A stretch of 60,422 nt of DNA from UBA970 sp049419605. Lineage in GTDB: Bacteria > Bacillota_I > Bacilli_A > RFN20 > CAG-826. Below are positions 1-7,583 of the stretch, in pieces (the stretch's first letter is position 1; each line of letters begins with the position of its first letter). The stretch spans positions 1-60,422 of the forward strand of contig JBMSKF010000006.1 in NCBI GenBank assembly GCA_049419605.1. The letters run 5' to 3'. Below the pieces are notes generated by a model that saw only the letters and a program-made list of their open reading frames with translations, was not told the DNA's origin and ran no database searches. The position numbers and the translations under genes are program-made.

Positions 1-998
1 TGGCCGCTGATAAAGGCGCGCCAGAATTAGTCGAAGGTGTCAAATTATTTTTAGCACGTAATCCTGGTGATTACCGTTTAGTCGCTGTCGGTAAACAAGA
101 AGAACTCCAAGGTTTAAAAGGGATTGCGGAGATTGTCGATGCTCGAGATGTTGTTCCCATGGAAGCAGGCGCACGCGATGTGTTAAGAATGAAGGAATCG
201 TCCATGATGAAGGCGATTGATTTATATGAAACGCTCAAAGCCGATGCGATGATTTCTTGTGGTGGCACCGGTGCCTATTTATCGGCCGCAACTTTAAAAT
301 TAAAACTTATTCCTGGTGTGGAACGTGCGGCTTTGATTGTTCCCATGCCCAATGCGATTGGTAAAATTACCAACGTTTTAGATATTGGCGCAAGTAATGA
401 AAATAGTGCTGAACATTTAGTGCAATTTGCAGAGATGGGTCGTTTATTTAATCAAGCTGTGTATGGAAATAAAGTGCCTAGAGTTTATGTGATGGCCAAT
501 GGCACTGAACATAAAAAAGGATCACCTGAAAGTAAAAAGGCTTTAGAAATGTTAAAGGCAATGAACTTTCCTGGTCTCCAAGGCAATATTGAAGGAAGAG
601 AATCTTTAAGTGGGATTGCTGATGTCATCGTCACCGATGGTTTCACCGGTAATGTCTATTTAAAGACCACAGAAGGTGTTTTTAAAATCATGTCGAATGA
701 AATTAAGAAAATCTTTAAACGGAATATTTTCTCGATGCTTGGTTATCTCTTTGCAAAAAAAGGTGTCAAACTCATGCAACATCGGTGGGATTATCGGACC
801 ACCGGTGGGAGCATGTTACTCGGACTTAATGGTGTCATTGTTAAAGCCCATGGTAGTAGTGACCGCGTCGCGTTTTCTTACGCGATGGAAGTGGGTAAGA
901 AATTAGCGGAAGCGAATATTGTCGAAACGATGAAGAAAGGATTTGCGAATGCGACCAGTTCAACAACTTCTGGATCAACTCCAACTTCAGCCACATAA
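1..998 (+). CDS. plsX: PlsX, phosphate acyltransferase (5' partial)
   Basis: Makes acyl-phosphate from acyl-ACP, the first step of phospholipid synthesis in Gram-positives. The reading frame is open from base 3, and the visible 331 residues begin at AADKGAPELVEG, which aligns to the GGDxAPE start region of PlsX, so only about eight N-terminal residues are missing. Other family landmarks are the MKESSMMKAI helix, the SCGGTGA glycine loop and the IVTDGFTGNVYLKT segment. The C-terminus carries an unusual Ser/Thr-rich tail (after KKGFANA) that overprints the first 50 bases of rnc in another frame. In many Firmicutes plsX lies in a fatty-acid operon before acpP and rnc; no acpP is present here. 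Identification is secure; the role of the tail is unknown. Confidence 0.95.
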   Translation, partial: AADKGAPELVEGVKLFLARNPGDYRLVAVGKQEELQGLKGIAEIVDARDVVPMEAGARDVLRMKESSMMKAIDLYETLKADAMISCGGTGAYLSAATLKLKLIPGVERAALIVPMPNAIGKITNVLDIGASNENSAEHLVQFAEMGRLFNQAVYGNKVPRVYVMANGTEHKKGSPESKKALEMLKAMNFPGLQGNIEGRESLSGIADVIVTDGFTGNVYLKTTEGVFKIMSNEIKKIFKRNIFSMLGYLFAKKGVKLMQHRWDYRTTGGSMLLGLNGVIVKAHGSSDRVAFSYAMEVGKKLAEANIVETMKKGFANATSSTTSGSTPTSAT

Positions 999-1635
999 CT
1001 TAGGGCTTTATCAACTAGCCTTTACCCATACTTCTGTGAATGCCTCAGGCAAAAGTATCGGTAAAGACTACGAACGATTAGAGTTTATGGGAGATGCATT
1101 TATTTCCATGGTCGTTGCCGACCTTGTGTTTAAACTTCATCCAGAATGGTCCCAAGGGGAATTGAGTAAGACGCGTGCTAAATTTGTCCAGACCAATAGT
1201 CTTGTAATCATTGCTAGAGACTTAAAGATTTCAGAATATGTCACGATTGGACCGTCTATTAAAAGAGAAATGGTTGAACAAAGTGACAAGATTCTTGAAG
1301 ATATTTTTGAAGCTTTTGTTGGCGCGATTTATTTGGATTTAGGGTTTGAAAAAGCTTATGCCTTTGTCAGTTCCTTTTTCCAACCTTTAATTGTCGGTGT
1401 CAGTATGGACGATTTAACGGACTATAAAACAAGATTACAAGAAGAAATGCAAGCAGAATTCCGTGAAGCGGTCACGTATGAGAAGGTCGATGAATCAGGA
1501 CCTGCTCATGATAAAAGTTTTACTTTTCAAGTGAGTTTCAATGGGATTGTTTTAGGAACTGGCACAGGTCCAAGTAAAAAGAAAGCAGAACAAGCAGCGG
1601 CTAAACAAGCTTTAGAAAAGAAAGTAGTAAAATAA
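949..1635 (+). CDS. rnc: Ribonuclease III
   Basis: Double-strand-specific endoribonuclease for rRNA processing and mRNA turnover. The catalytic domain shows AFTHTSVN, the signature ERLEFMGDAF and the second acidic cluster EDIFEAFVGAIYLD; the C-terminal third is a dsRNA-binding domain starting near DYKTRLQEEMQAEF and ending in the basic KKKAEQAAAKQAL helix. I chose ATG 949, preceded by GAAAGGA about 8 bases upstream, over an in-frame TTG at 943. It overlaps the 3' end of plsX by 50 bases, implying translational coupling. The length of 228 residues is normal. The usual downstream partners smc and ftsY are absent. Confidence 0.96.
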   Translation: MRPVQQLLDQLQLQPHNLGLYQLAFTHTSVNASGKSIGKDYERLEFMGDAFISMVVADLVFKLHPEWSQGELSKTRAKFVQTNSLVIIARDLKISEYVTIGPSIKREMVEQSDKILEDIFEAFVGAIYLDLGFEKAYAFVSSFFQPLIVGVSMDDLTDYKTRLQEEMQAEFREAVTYEKVDESGPAHDKSFTFQVSFNGIVLGTGTGPSKKKAEQAAAKQALEKKVVK

Positions 1636-1638
1636 GGT

Positions 1639-1878
1639 ATGGGATTTTTTGTAAGTTTACTTATTTTTATTGCCATCGATGCACTCGTAAGTAGTGTGCT
1701 CGTTGCCTTTGGTGTCGCCTTACCGATTGTGGATTTAGTGGTATCGTTCACCGTTGCCTTTGTTTTCGCTTACATGAACAGTCAAAAGCCAGTGTTAAGA
1801 AATATTCAATTTCACAAAAACTTTGCCTTTATCTTTGTGGTGTTACTCTTAATGCGTTACTTATTTAACTATGCCTAA
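1639..1878 (+). CDS. Small hydrophobic membrane protein, unknown
   Basis: A 79-residue protein with three hydrophobic stretches (about residues 3-24, 26-45 and 61-77), a short polar loop (MNSQKPVLRNIQFHKN) and no signal peptide. I do not recognise the family. It starts 3 bases after the rnc stop and its 3' end overlaps ylxM by 8 bases, so it is tightly embedded in the plsX-rnc-ylxM operon, which supports it being a real gene. The upstream bases (AATAAGGT) give a weak ribosome binding site. Function cannot be inferred beyond membrane location. Confidence 0.7.
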   Translation: MGFFVSLLIFIAIDALVSSVLVAFGVALPIVDLVVSFTVAFVFAYMNSQKPVLRNIQFHKNFAFIFVVLLLMRYLFNYA

Positions 1879-2191
1879 ACTGAATACCTTGGCCGCCTTT
1901 AGTGACATCAATGCTTTATTTGATACGTATGGCAAACTTTTGACCACGCATCAACAAAGGTTGATGTCAGATTACTATCGATTTAATTTATCGTTAAAAG
2001 AAATTGCCGATCAACAAGGGATTAGTCGAGCAGCGGTTTCTGACACGTTAAATAAAGCAAAAAAAAGTCTCTATCATTTTGAAAAAATCTTGCAAATGAA
2101 ATCGATCCAAGATCAACTCAATGCAATCATTGAAGATGTAAGTTTACCCTCACCACTCAAGAAAAAACTATTAAATATTTTAAAGCGATAG
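1871..2191 (+). CDS. ylxM: YlxM/p13-family helix-turn-helix protein
   Basis: A 106-residue protein resembling sigma-70 region 4: LLTTHQQRLMSDYY followed by the helix-turn-helix LKEIADQQGISRAAVSDTL. YlxM is normally encoded just before ffh and is thought to modulate the signal recognition particle. Here ffh is absent and the next gene (uppP) is convergent, so ylxM has lost its classical partner. Its start overlaps the upstream small membrane gene by 8 bases, and its 3' end overlaps uppP by 12 bases tail to tail. Family assignment is good; the SRP connection is only inferred from the family. Confidence 0.88.
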   Translation: MPKLNTLAAFSDINALFDTYGKLLTTHQQRLMSDYYRFNLSLKEIADQQGISRAAVSDTLNKAKKSLYHFEKILQMKSIQDQLNAIIEDVSLPSPLKKKLLNILKR

Positions 2192-2998
2192 TAAAGCGAG
2201 CAGAAGGGTAAAGGTTCCAACCCCGACTAGATAATAACCAAACCATTTGAAATGTTTTAGGTTTAAAAATTGAAAGACCAATTTAAGTGTAATCAAGGTG
2301 ACAATGCTGGAAACAATCGTCGCGATGATGGAATAGGCAAGCAACGTTGAATCAAAACCATCAATCCGATCAAATGAGACGACAAAGCTTCCTAATGTAA
2401 TTGGGATAAATAATAAGAACGCAAATTCTTTTGCTTTGGCTAAGGTTAAACCACCCAATAAACCTCCTAATAAGGTTGATCCGCTACGAGAGACGCCTGG
2501 TAAAATACCGAGAACTTGAAATAGTCCACTGATGAATGTGTTTTTCAACGTATATTGACCATAACTTAATTTGGCGAAGCGCGGAATAATGAAGAGTAAG
2601 GATGCTGTAAAGTAAAAACTTACGCCAACAATCCATAAGGACTGAAATAAGTCATCAATCCAATCTTTGATGAAGTAGCCTGCAAGGGCTGCGGGGATCG
2701 TTGCAATCACTAAGTAAACAATCAGCATCATGTCATCTTGAATTGCATCATTTCGTTTCCCTGCTACGAATTGAATCAAATGGATAACTAATCGCCACAT
2801 GATTGGAAAGAAGAACAATAAAAAAGCAAATAAAGACCCTACGTGCAATAGCAAGGCGAAGATGGCTTCATTGCCTGCATTGGTGTTCAGTAATGCTTGA
2901 AAGAGGGCTAAATGACCGGAACTTGAAATCGGTAAGACTTCACTAATGCCTTGAATGATTGCTAATAAAAGGTAACGCAAAAGATCGATGATATTCAT
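2180..2998 (-). CDS. uppP: Undecaprenyl-diphosphatase (UppP/BacA)
   Basis: Integral membrane phosphatase recycling undecaprenyl diphosphate to the monophosphate lipid carrier for peptidoglycan and wall polymers; known to give bacitracin resistance. The two family motifs are visible: GISEVLPISSSGHL near the N-terminus and LPGVSRSGSTLLGG in the middle, separated by several membrane helices; the length of 272 is typical. Its ATG overlaps the trmD stop by four bases (ATGA), placing it at the end of the rpsP-khpA-rimM-trmD operon, an uncommon position. No terminator is visible between it and convergent ylxM. Confidence 0.95.
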   Translation of the reverse strand: MNIIDLLRYLLLAIIQGISEVLPISSSGHLALFQALLNTNAGNEAIFALLLHVGSLFAFLLFFFPIMWRLVIHLIQFVAGKRNDAIQDDMMLIVYLVIATIPAALAGYFIKDWIDDLFQSLWIVGVSFYFTASLLFIIPRFAKLSYGQYTLKNTFISGLFQVLGILPGVSRSGSTLLGGLLGGLTLAKAKEFAFLLFIPITLGSFVVSFDRIDGFDSTLLAYSIIATIVSSIVTLITLKLVFQFLNLKHFKWFGYYLVGVGTFTLLLALLSL

Positions 2999-3765
2999 CG
3001 TTTTGTAAACTTCCTTCCTTTTTCAATCGCAGCGATTTCCCAATCTCCAATGCGATGCTCTTCAAGTTCTTGGATTAAACTTTTCATTTCTTTGGTGAGC
3101 ACTAATTGCTGAAATAAATCAGGGCGATGTAGTTTAGTTAACCTTAGCGATTCTTTTAACCGCCATTTACGAATAGCCTCATGATTGCCAGAATATAGAA
3201 TATCTGGCACCACTTGGTTTTCTAATAATCTTGGTTCGGTATATTGAGGGTACTCTAATAGTCCATGTGTAAAGGATTCTTCATTTAATGATTCGGCTTC
3301 AATCACGCCTGGCAATAGGCGAATAATCGCATCTAAAATTGCCATTGCAGCAATTTCTCCACCCGTCATTACAAAATCTCCTAAGGAAATGGATTCATCG
3401 ACTTCCGTATAGATTCGTTCATCAAAGCCTTCATAATGACCACAAATTAATGTGATGGATGCTTCTTTACTTAATCTCACTGCGTCTGCTTGTTTAAATG
3501 TTTTCCCACGTGGTGTGAGTAAGATTTTTCTTCCTGGTTGTGAAATGGATTTAAGCGCATCTGCAATAGGTTGATATTTTAAGACAAGTCCGGCACCACC
3601 ACCAATCGGAGGGGTATCAACGCGACGATATGGGTCTTTGGTAAAGTCACGAAATTGTACCAATTGAATGGATGCCTTCTCTTCTCCAAGGGCGCGCTTC
3701 ACTATTGAAGTTTGCATCATCCCTTGAAACATGTCTGGAAATAAAGTTAGAACATGAAATTTCAT
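2995..3765 (-). CDS. trmD: tRNA (guanine37-N1)-methyltransferase TrmD
   Basis: Methylates G37 next to the anticodon using S-adenosylmethionine, preventing +1 frameshifts. SPOUT-fold trefoil-knot motifs are visible: LLTPRGKTFKQADA, ICGHYEGFDERI and SLGDFVMTGGEIAAMAI. The N-terminus MKFHVLTLFPDMFQGMM is canonical. It starts one base inside the rimM stop (TAATG) and hands over to uppP by an ATGA overlap. The length of 256 is slightly long but normal. Confidence 0.97.
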   Translation of the reverse strand: MKFHVLTLFPDMFQGMMQTSIVKRALGEEKASIQLVQFRDFTKDPYRRVDTPPIGGGAGLVLKYQPIADALKSISQPGRKILLTPRGKTFKQADAVRLSKEASITLICGHYEGFDERIYTEVDESISLGDFVMTGGEIAAMAILDAIIRLLPGVIEAESLNEESFTHGLLEYPQYTEPRLLENQVVPDILYSGNHEAIRKWRLKESLRLTKLHRPDLFQQLVLTKEMKSLIQELEEHRIGDWEIAAIEKGRKFTKR

Positions 3766-4274
3766 TACATGCCCTCAATCAAATGCACTTGAATCGTTTT
3801 TGTCTCAATATTGACGTTACGAATAAAGACGTCTAAAAAAGGAATAAGCATGATCGTTTGATCGACTTTTTTAACCCTTAAATTGACACGATTGGCGATG
3901 CGTTCAACGGCAAGTACCTCACCATAAAGGTGTTGATTCGAATCCTGAATGACCTTTGCACCAACGAGATCTTCATAAAAATAGTGACCATGCTTTAACC
4001 GTAGATCAGCTTTGGGGGCATAAAGGTAAAGGTTCATCCAATCTTGAACAAGGTTGATATTCTCAAAACCTTTAAATTGAGCAAAATCGATGCCTGGCTG
4101 GTGATGAGCATGCTTCACGACAAGAGGAATATATTCACCATTTTTTTCTAAAAAAACTGTATTGCCTTTTCGGTACCGTAGCATTGGAAAATCAGTTAAG
4201 GAAGCGATTTTTAGTTCGCCTTGTAACCCTCTAGTATTGATGATACGACCGATGGTTAATAATTTAGTTTCCAT
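3765..4274 (-). CDS. rimM: 16S rRNA processing protein RimM
   Basis: Assembly factor for the 30S head that binds ribosomal protein S19. The N-terminal RimM barrel starts METKLLTIGRIINTRGLQGELKI, followed by a PRC-barrel half with ADLRLKHGHYFYEDLVG and ending IPFLDVFIRNVN, all as in the family. I place the start at ATG 4274 (169 residues); the frame stays open to a TTG at 4319, but that extension would read through the terminator-like hairpin and matches nothing in RimM. No good ribosome binding site precedes 4274: the only purine-rich block lies in the hairpin 24 bases upstream, so expression may depend on that RNA structure. Confidence 0.93.
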   Translation of the reverse strand: METKLLTIGRIINTRGLQGELKIASLTDFPMLRYRKGNTVFLEKNGEYIPLVVKHAHHQPGIDFAQFKGFENINLVQDWMNLYLYAPKADLRLKHGHYFYEDLVGAKVIQDSNQHLYGEVLAVERIANRVNLRVKKVDQTIMLIPFLDVFIRNVNIETKTIQVHLIEGM

Positions 4275-4276
4275 AG

Positions 4277-4306
4277 AAAAAAACCGAGGATGATTATTCC
4301 TCGGTT
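4277..4306 (-). terminator. Terminator-like hairpin/attenuator before rimM
   Basis: On the minus strand a perfect 9-bp stem AACCGAGGA / TCCTCGGTT with a 7-base loop is followed at once by seven T residues, the layout of an intrinsic terminator. It overlaps the khpA stop codon and ends 2-3 bases before the rimM ATG, inside the rpsP-khpA-rimM-trmD operon. It probably reduces rimM-trmD-uppP transcription relative to rpsP. It could alternatively act on rimM translation. Confidence 0.7.
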
Positions 4307-4560
4307 GTGGTCTTCTCAAAAGTTTCGAATTTAAGATGAACGCGTCGATTATCTATTTTTCCTGCAATCGAGAGGACTTCTCGAAGTGCATTGGCAATAA
4401 TACCTTTACGCCCAATTAATCTTGAGGTGTCTTCGCCTTCAGCAACAACTAATAAAGTTAAATCATAAGGATTGTCATTTTTTAATTCTCGAATTAAAAT
4501 AGCATCCTTATTTTCAACGAAATCATCAACAAATGCGTGAATGATCGCTGCGTAATCCAT
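4294..4560 (-). CDS. khpA: KH-domain RNA-binding protein KhpA
   Basis: An 88-residue single KH-domain protein with the GRKG loop in RLIGRKGIIANALREVL. In Gram-positives KhpA pairs with KhpB/Jag and affects cell elongation and small-RNA function. It begins 2 bases after the rpsP stop and sits between rpsP and rimM, the classical YlqC position. The stop codon is inside the terminator-like hairpin that precedes rimM. Confidence 0.94.
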   Translation of the reverse strand: MDYAAIIHAFVDDFVENKDAILIRELKNDNPYDLTLLVVAEGEDTSRLIGRKGIIANALREVLSIAGKIDNRRVHLKFETFEKTTTEE

Positions 4561-4562
4561 AC

Positions 4563-4835
4563 TTATTTACCTTTTTTAGTCGCGATAAATTTAGCAATGA
4601 TCCCTTTGTGTTTGAAAATGGTGCGAACTGTATCGGAAACTTGAGCACCTAAGCCTAACCATTTTAAGGCAATCGTTTCATCGATAGTGGCATCAGTTGC
4701 AGGTTTTTGTGGATTATAAAAACCGATTTGTTCAACATAACGACCATCACGAGAATACCGTGAGTCTGCGGCAACGATTCGGTAAGAAGGATCTGAGTGA
4801 CGACCGGTACGAGCTAAACGAATTTTAACAGCCAT
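4563..4835 (-). CDS. rpsP: 30S ribosomal protein S16
   Basis: Early-binding 30S protein. The sequence MAVKIRLARTGRHSDPSYRI followed by VAADSRYSRDGRYVEQIGFY is canonical; 90 residues is the normal length. The start is preceded by AAAAGGAG. It is the first gene of the minus-strand operon rpsP-khpA-rimM-trmD-uppP, and its promoter lies in the divergent region shared with rplS. Confidence 0.97.
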   Translation of the reverse strand: MAVKIRLARTGRHSDPSYRIVAADSRYSRDGRYVEQIGFYNPQKPATDATIDETIALKWLGLGAQVSDTVRTIFKHKGIIAKFIATKKGK

Positions 4836-4861
4836 ATAGTTCTCCTTTTTATGACTTCTTT

Positions 4862-4890
4862 AATGTATCGTATGAGCTTTTATCTGTCAA
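4862..4890 (-). promoter_or_regulatory. Promoter of the rpsP operon
   Basis: On the minus strand TTGACA (4885-4890) is separated by 17 bases from TACATT (4862-4867), giving a predicted start near 4855, about 20 bases before rpsP with AAAAGGAG in the leader. It is the only strong sigma-A-type site in this direction. Confidence 0.75.
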
Positions 4891-4923
4891 GTTTTTTTAC
4901 TTTACATCGTTAAAGAAGAATCG

Positions 4924-4952
4924 TTGCAACTTCAACTTGGATTTGATAATAT
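4924..4952 (+). promoter_or_regulatory. Probable rplS promoter
   Basis: TTGCAA at 4924-4929 with GATAAT at 4945-4950 (15-base spacing) or TAATAT at 4947-4952 (17-base spacing) forms a sigma-A-like promoter divergent from the rpsP promoter, leaving a leader of about 80 bases before rplS. Confidence 0.5.
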
Positions 4953-4957
4953 GGAAA

Positions 4958-5032
4958 AGCGTTAAACGCTAGAAGTGGTCCGCTATGGTCACAATCCACA
5001 AGAACACTTTGACAAACATTATGAAGGAGGCA
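4958..5032 (+). promoter_or_regulatory. Candidate L19 mRNA leader
   Basis: The leader of rplS contains short complementary blocks: AAGTG (4973-4977) with CACTT (5005-5009), GTGG (4975-4978) with CCAC (4996-4999), and a small GCGTTAAACGC hairpin near 4959-4969. Firmicutes are known to have a structured L19 leader that autoregulates rplS. I cannot verify a match to that family from sequence alone. The strong ribosome binding site GAAGGAGG lies just downstream, about 9 bases from the ATG. Confidence 0.35.
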
Positions 5033-5039
5033 ATCGATC

Positions 5040-5390
5040 ATGAATCTAAAACTCGTCGATCAGATTAATGCCGAGCAGCTCAAGAAGGATGTTCCAAGTT
5101 TCAAATCCGGTGACACTGTGAAAGTCATGGTGCGCATCATTGAAAGTGGTAAAGAACGTTTACAAGCTTTTGAAGGGATTGTCATTGCCCGTAAGGGAAG
5201 TGGCATCAATGAAAGTTTTAAAGTTCGTAAGGTTTCAAATGGCATTGGTGTCCATCGTATTTTTCCAATCCACGCGCCAACCGTTGCCAGCATTGAAGTC
5301 TTAAAGAAGGGTAAAGTTCGTCGTAACAAACTTACCTATCTCTCTAAGTTATCTGGTAAAGCCGCTAGAATTAAAGAAGTTCTAGAATAA
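5040..5390 (+). CDS. rplS: 50S ribosomal protein L19
   Basis: Large-subunit protein at the 30S-50S interface. The pattern DVPSFKSGDTVKVMVRI, FEGIVIARKGSGI and SFKVRKVSNGIGVHRIFPIH is diagnostic; 116 residues is standard. In most bacteria rplS directly follows trmD on the same strand; here it is divergent from the rpsP-trmD block, so the block has been inverted relative to rplS-lepB-rbgA-rnhB. A clear terminator follows. Confidence 0.98.
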   Translation: MNLKLVDQINAEQLKKDVPSFKSGDTVKVMVRIIESGKERLQAFEGIVIARKGSGINESFKVRKVSNGIGVHRIFPIHAPTVASIEVLKKGKVRRNKLTYLSKLSGKAARIKEVLE

Positions 5391-5413
5391 ACCATTATTT
5401 TATTAATCCATTG

Positions 5414-5452
5414 TGACAACTTAGATTCCTTCGGGAATCTTTTTTGTTGTCA
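5414..5452 (+). terminator. rplS terminator
   Basis: AGATTCC (5423-5429), loop TTCG, GGAATCT (5434-5440), then a T run; outer TGACAAC/GTTGTCA arms can extend the stem. This is a classical intrinsic terminator with a UUCG tetraloop, isolating rplS from lepB. Confidence 0.9.
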
Positions 5453-5466
5453 TCAATGGAAGTGTT

Positions 5467-5480
5467 TATAATAGTGAGGA
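5467..5480 (+). promoter_or_regulatory. lepB promoter (-10 adjacent to start codon)
   Basis: A perfect TATAAT (5467-5472) lies 7 bases before ATG 5480, with TTGTTG (5444-5449) 17 bases upstream. The predicted transcript begins at about 5479, so the lepB message would be essentially leaderless. GTGAGG touches the ATG directly and is too close to act as a ribosome binding site. Confidence 0.6.
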
Positions 5481-6109
5481 TGAAATATTTACCGAGTTGG
5501 CTTAAAAAACTAATATCCGTTTTATCACAATTACTCTTTATTGTTCTTATCTTAACGGGTGGACTGGTCATTTTTCATAATTTTTATTTTACGCCGATTA
5601 AGATTGTTGGCAGTTCGATGGAACCCACTTTAGTGAATCAAGAGTTTGGTGTGATGGATCAAAATCCACAAACGCTAAAAAACCTTGAACGATTTGATAT
5701 TGTAATTGTTAAACAAAATCCTACCGTTGACCGTTATTTGATTAAGCGTTTAATTGGGCTTCCCGGTGAAACGATTGCTTTACAAGAAGATGGAACGTTA
5801 CTCGTAAATGGTTTAATCGTTGATCAACCATTTCTACCCGAAGTGGGTTATCAAGAACGGACTTGTTCAAATGCAAATGCTATCGGTTGTATTCCTTTAA
5901 CGCTCGATGATGAAAGCTATTTTGTGATGGGGGATAATCGTGGATTTTCCACAGATTCAAGAGTTTTTGGGCCGATTCAAACGGATCAATTAATTGGGAA
6001 ACTGTTTGCTATTGAAGGGATTTGTCAGGGTCATACTACAACTTCTGCAAATGATGATCCTGATACATGTGGGACGCGTCAATATTTTTGGCCAAGGATA
6101 TTTGCATGA
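5480..6109 (+). CDS. lepB: Signal peptidase I
   Basis: Membrane serine protease removing signal peptides from secreted proteins. After one N-terminal membrane helix (about residues 11-33) come the catalytic GSSMEPTL (nucleophile Ser46) and RYLIKRLIGLPGE (general base Lys89), plus YFVMGDNRGFSTDSR. I start at ATG 5480 (209 residues) rather than 5444 because the -10 box lies between the two. The outward-facing domain contains four cysteines (129, 137, 182, 197), unusual for a Gram-positive signal peptidase and suggesting two disulfides. It overlaps rbgA by ATGA. Confidence 0.95.
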   Translation: MKYLPSWLKKLISVLSQLLFIVLILTGGLVIFHNFYFTPIKIVGSSMEPTLVNQEFGVMDQNPQTLKNLERFDIVIVKQNPTVDRYLIKRLIGLPGETIALQEDGTLLVNGLIVDQPFLPEVGYQERTCSNANAIGCIPLTLDDESYFVMGDNRGFSTDSRVFGPIQTDQLIGKLFAIEGICQGHTTTSANDDPDTCGTRQYFWPRIFA

Positions 6110-6945
6110 ACCAAAAACAAACCCATTGGTATCCTGGCCACATGAACAAAGCAATCCAAGCAATCCAAGAAAAATTATCATGGATTGATTTGGTGATCGT
6201 TGCAGTCGATGCTAGAGCAATGGATGCTTGTATGCATTTACCATTTCAAACCCAAAAACCTACAATTTATGTGGTCAGTAAAACTGACTTAGCTGATCCA
6301 GAAGCTACGAAGGTCACGATCAATCGCTTGATTAAATTAGGTCATTCCGTTGTTTTAAGCAAAGGTAAAAGTATAGAATCTCGAAGTAAAATTCTTAGCG
6401 GCATGATGACATTAGGTGAACCAATCTGGCAAAAACAAGAAAAAAAAGGTTTTAAACGACAACCATTAAAGTCCATGATTATTGGTGTTCCGAATGTTGG
6501 AAAATCAAGTTTAATCAATTTGCTCGCTAAACAACATCGCGTGGCAACGGAAAATCGACCAGGGTCAACGCGCGGTCAACAATGGATCAAATTAGATGCA
6601 TGGTTTATGTTGTTAGACACCCCTGGAATTTTACCCCCACGGTTTGAAATGAAAGAGATATCTTTTCAACTTGCACTCATTGGTTCGATGCCTTTAAAAC
6701 AACTACCTCAAGAATTATTAGCCCATCATTTATATGATTGGATCACCAAACAATATCCAGAAATTTTAGTCAAACTTCATGGATCAATCCCACTTTCTCG
6801 GCAAGCTTTTTTTTATCAATGGGGTATGAAACGTGGTTGGAAAAAGCAAGATGAAGTCGATCTTGGACGTGTCTATGAATCTTTTTTAAAAGCATTCCAA
6901 GATGGAGAATTAGGTCCAATTTCTTTAGCTAATCTATCTTTATGA
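6106..6945 (+). CDS. rbgA: Ribosome biogenesis GTPase RbgA (YlqF)
   Basis: Circularly permuted GTPase needed for late 50S assembly. The G motifs occur in the permuted order: VVSKTDLAD (G4), then GVPNVGKSSLINLL (G1 P-loop), RPGSTRGQQW (G2) and LLDTPGI (G3); the N-terminus NQKQTHWYPGHMNKA is typical. The start at ATG 6106 overlaps the lepB stop (ATGA) and has AAGGA 8-12 bases upstream. It overlaps rnhB by another ATGA, giving a tightly coupled lepB-rbgA-rnhB unit. Confidence 0.96.
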   Translation: MNQKQTHWYPGHMNKAIQAIQEKLSWIDLVIVAVDARAMDACMHLPFQTQKPTIYVVSKTDLADPEATKVTINRLIKLGHSVVLSKGKSIESRSKILSGMMTLGEPIWQKQEKKGFKRQPLKSMIIGVPNVGKSSLINLLAKQHRVATENRPGSTRGQQWIKLDAWFMLLDTPGILPPRFEMKEISFQLALIGSMPLKQLPQELLAHHLYDWITKQYPEILVKLHGSIPLSRQAFFYQWGMKRGWKKQDEVDLGRVYESFLKAFQDGELGPISLANLSL

Positions 6946-7565
6946 AAAAAAATGTTGATTCTACGTATTATCAACAAGGATATCAACTCATTGCCGGATG
7001 TGATGAAGCTGGTCGAGGTCCGATTGCAGGTCCTGTGGTTGCGGCTGCTGTAATTCTTCCTCAAGACTTTTTTGATCCACGCATTCATGATTCTAAACAA
7101 TTAAATGCCACGATTCGCACTGAATTGTTCTCATTGATTCAATCGAAGGCATTAAGCTTTGCAGTCACGGTTATTGATGTAGACACGATTACTAAAATTA
7201 ATATTTTAGAAGCTTCTAGACTTGCAATGCAATTGTGTTTAGAAAAATTAACAATCGAATATGATTTGGTTCTATCGGATGCGATGAAATTACCTAAACA
7301 AACCGTCAAGGTAATTCCTTTGATTCATGGTGATGCTTTATCACAAACTATTGCCGCAAGCAGTATCCTTGCCAAAGTCACCCGAGATCAATGGATGGAT
7401 AAGTTAGATCAACATTATCCGCATTATTTATTTTCCCAACACAAAGGTTATCCTACCCCTCAACATTTAACTTTATTAAAAAAATATGGACCTATTTCTG
7501 GTATCCATCGCCCCACCTTTGGTCCAGTTAAAAAAATCATTCAGCAAAAAGTTTCTCTTTTTTAG
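6942..7565 (+). CDS. rnhB: Ribonuclease HII
   Basis: Removes RNA from RNA-DNA hybrids and misincorporated ribonucleotides. The diagnostic GCDEAGRGPIAGPVVAAAV holds the DE pair of the metal site, and ALSQTIAASSILAKVTRD is also family-specific. The length of 207 is typical for the long RNase HII form. It is coupled by an ATGA overlap to rbgA. Confidence 0.97.
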   Translation: MKKNVDSTYYQQGYQLIAGCDEAGRGPIAGPVVAAAVILPQDFFDPRIHDSKQLNATIRTELFSLIQSKALSFAVTVIDVDTITKINILEASRLAMQLCLEKLTIEYDLVLSDAMKLPKQTVKVIPLIHGDALSQTIAASSILAKVTRDQWMDKLDQHYPHYLFSQHKGYPTPQHLTLLKKYGPISGIHRPTFGPVKKIIQQKVSLF

Positions 7566-7583
7566 TTGATGTTTAAGATTTGA

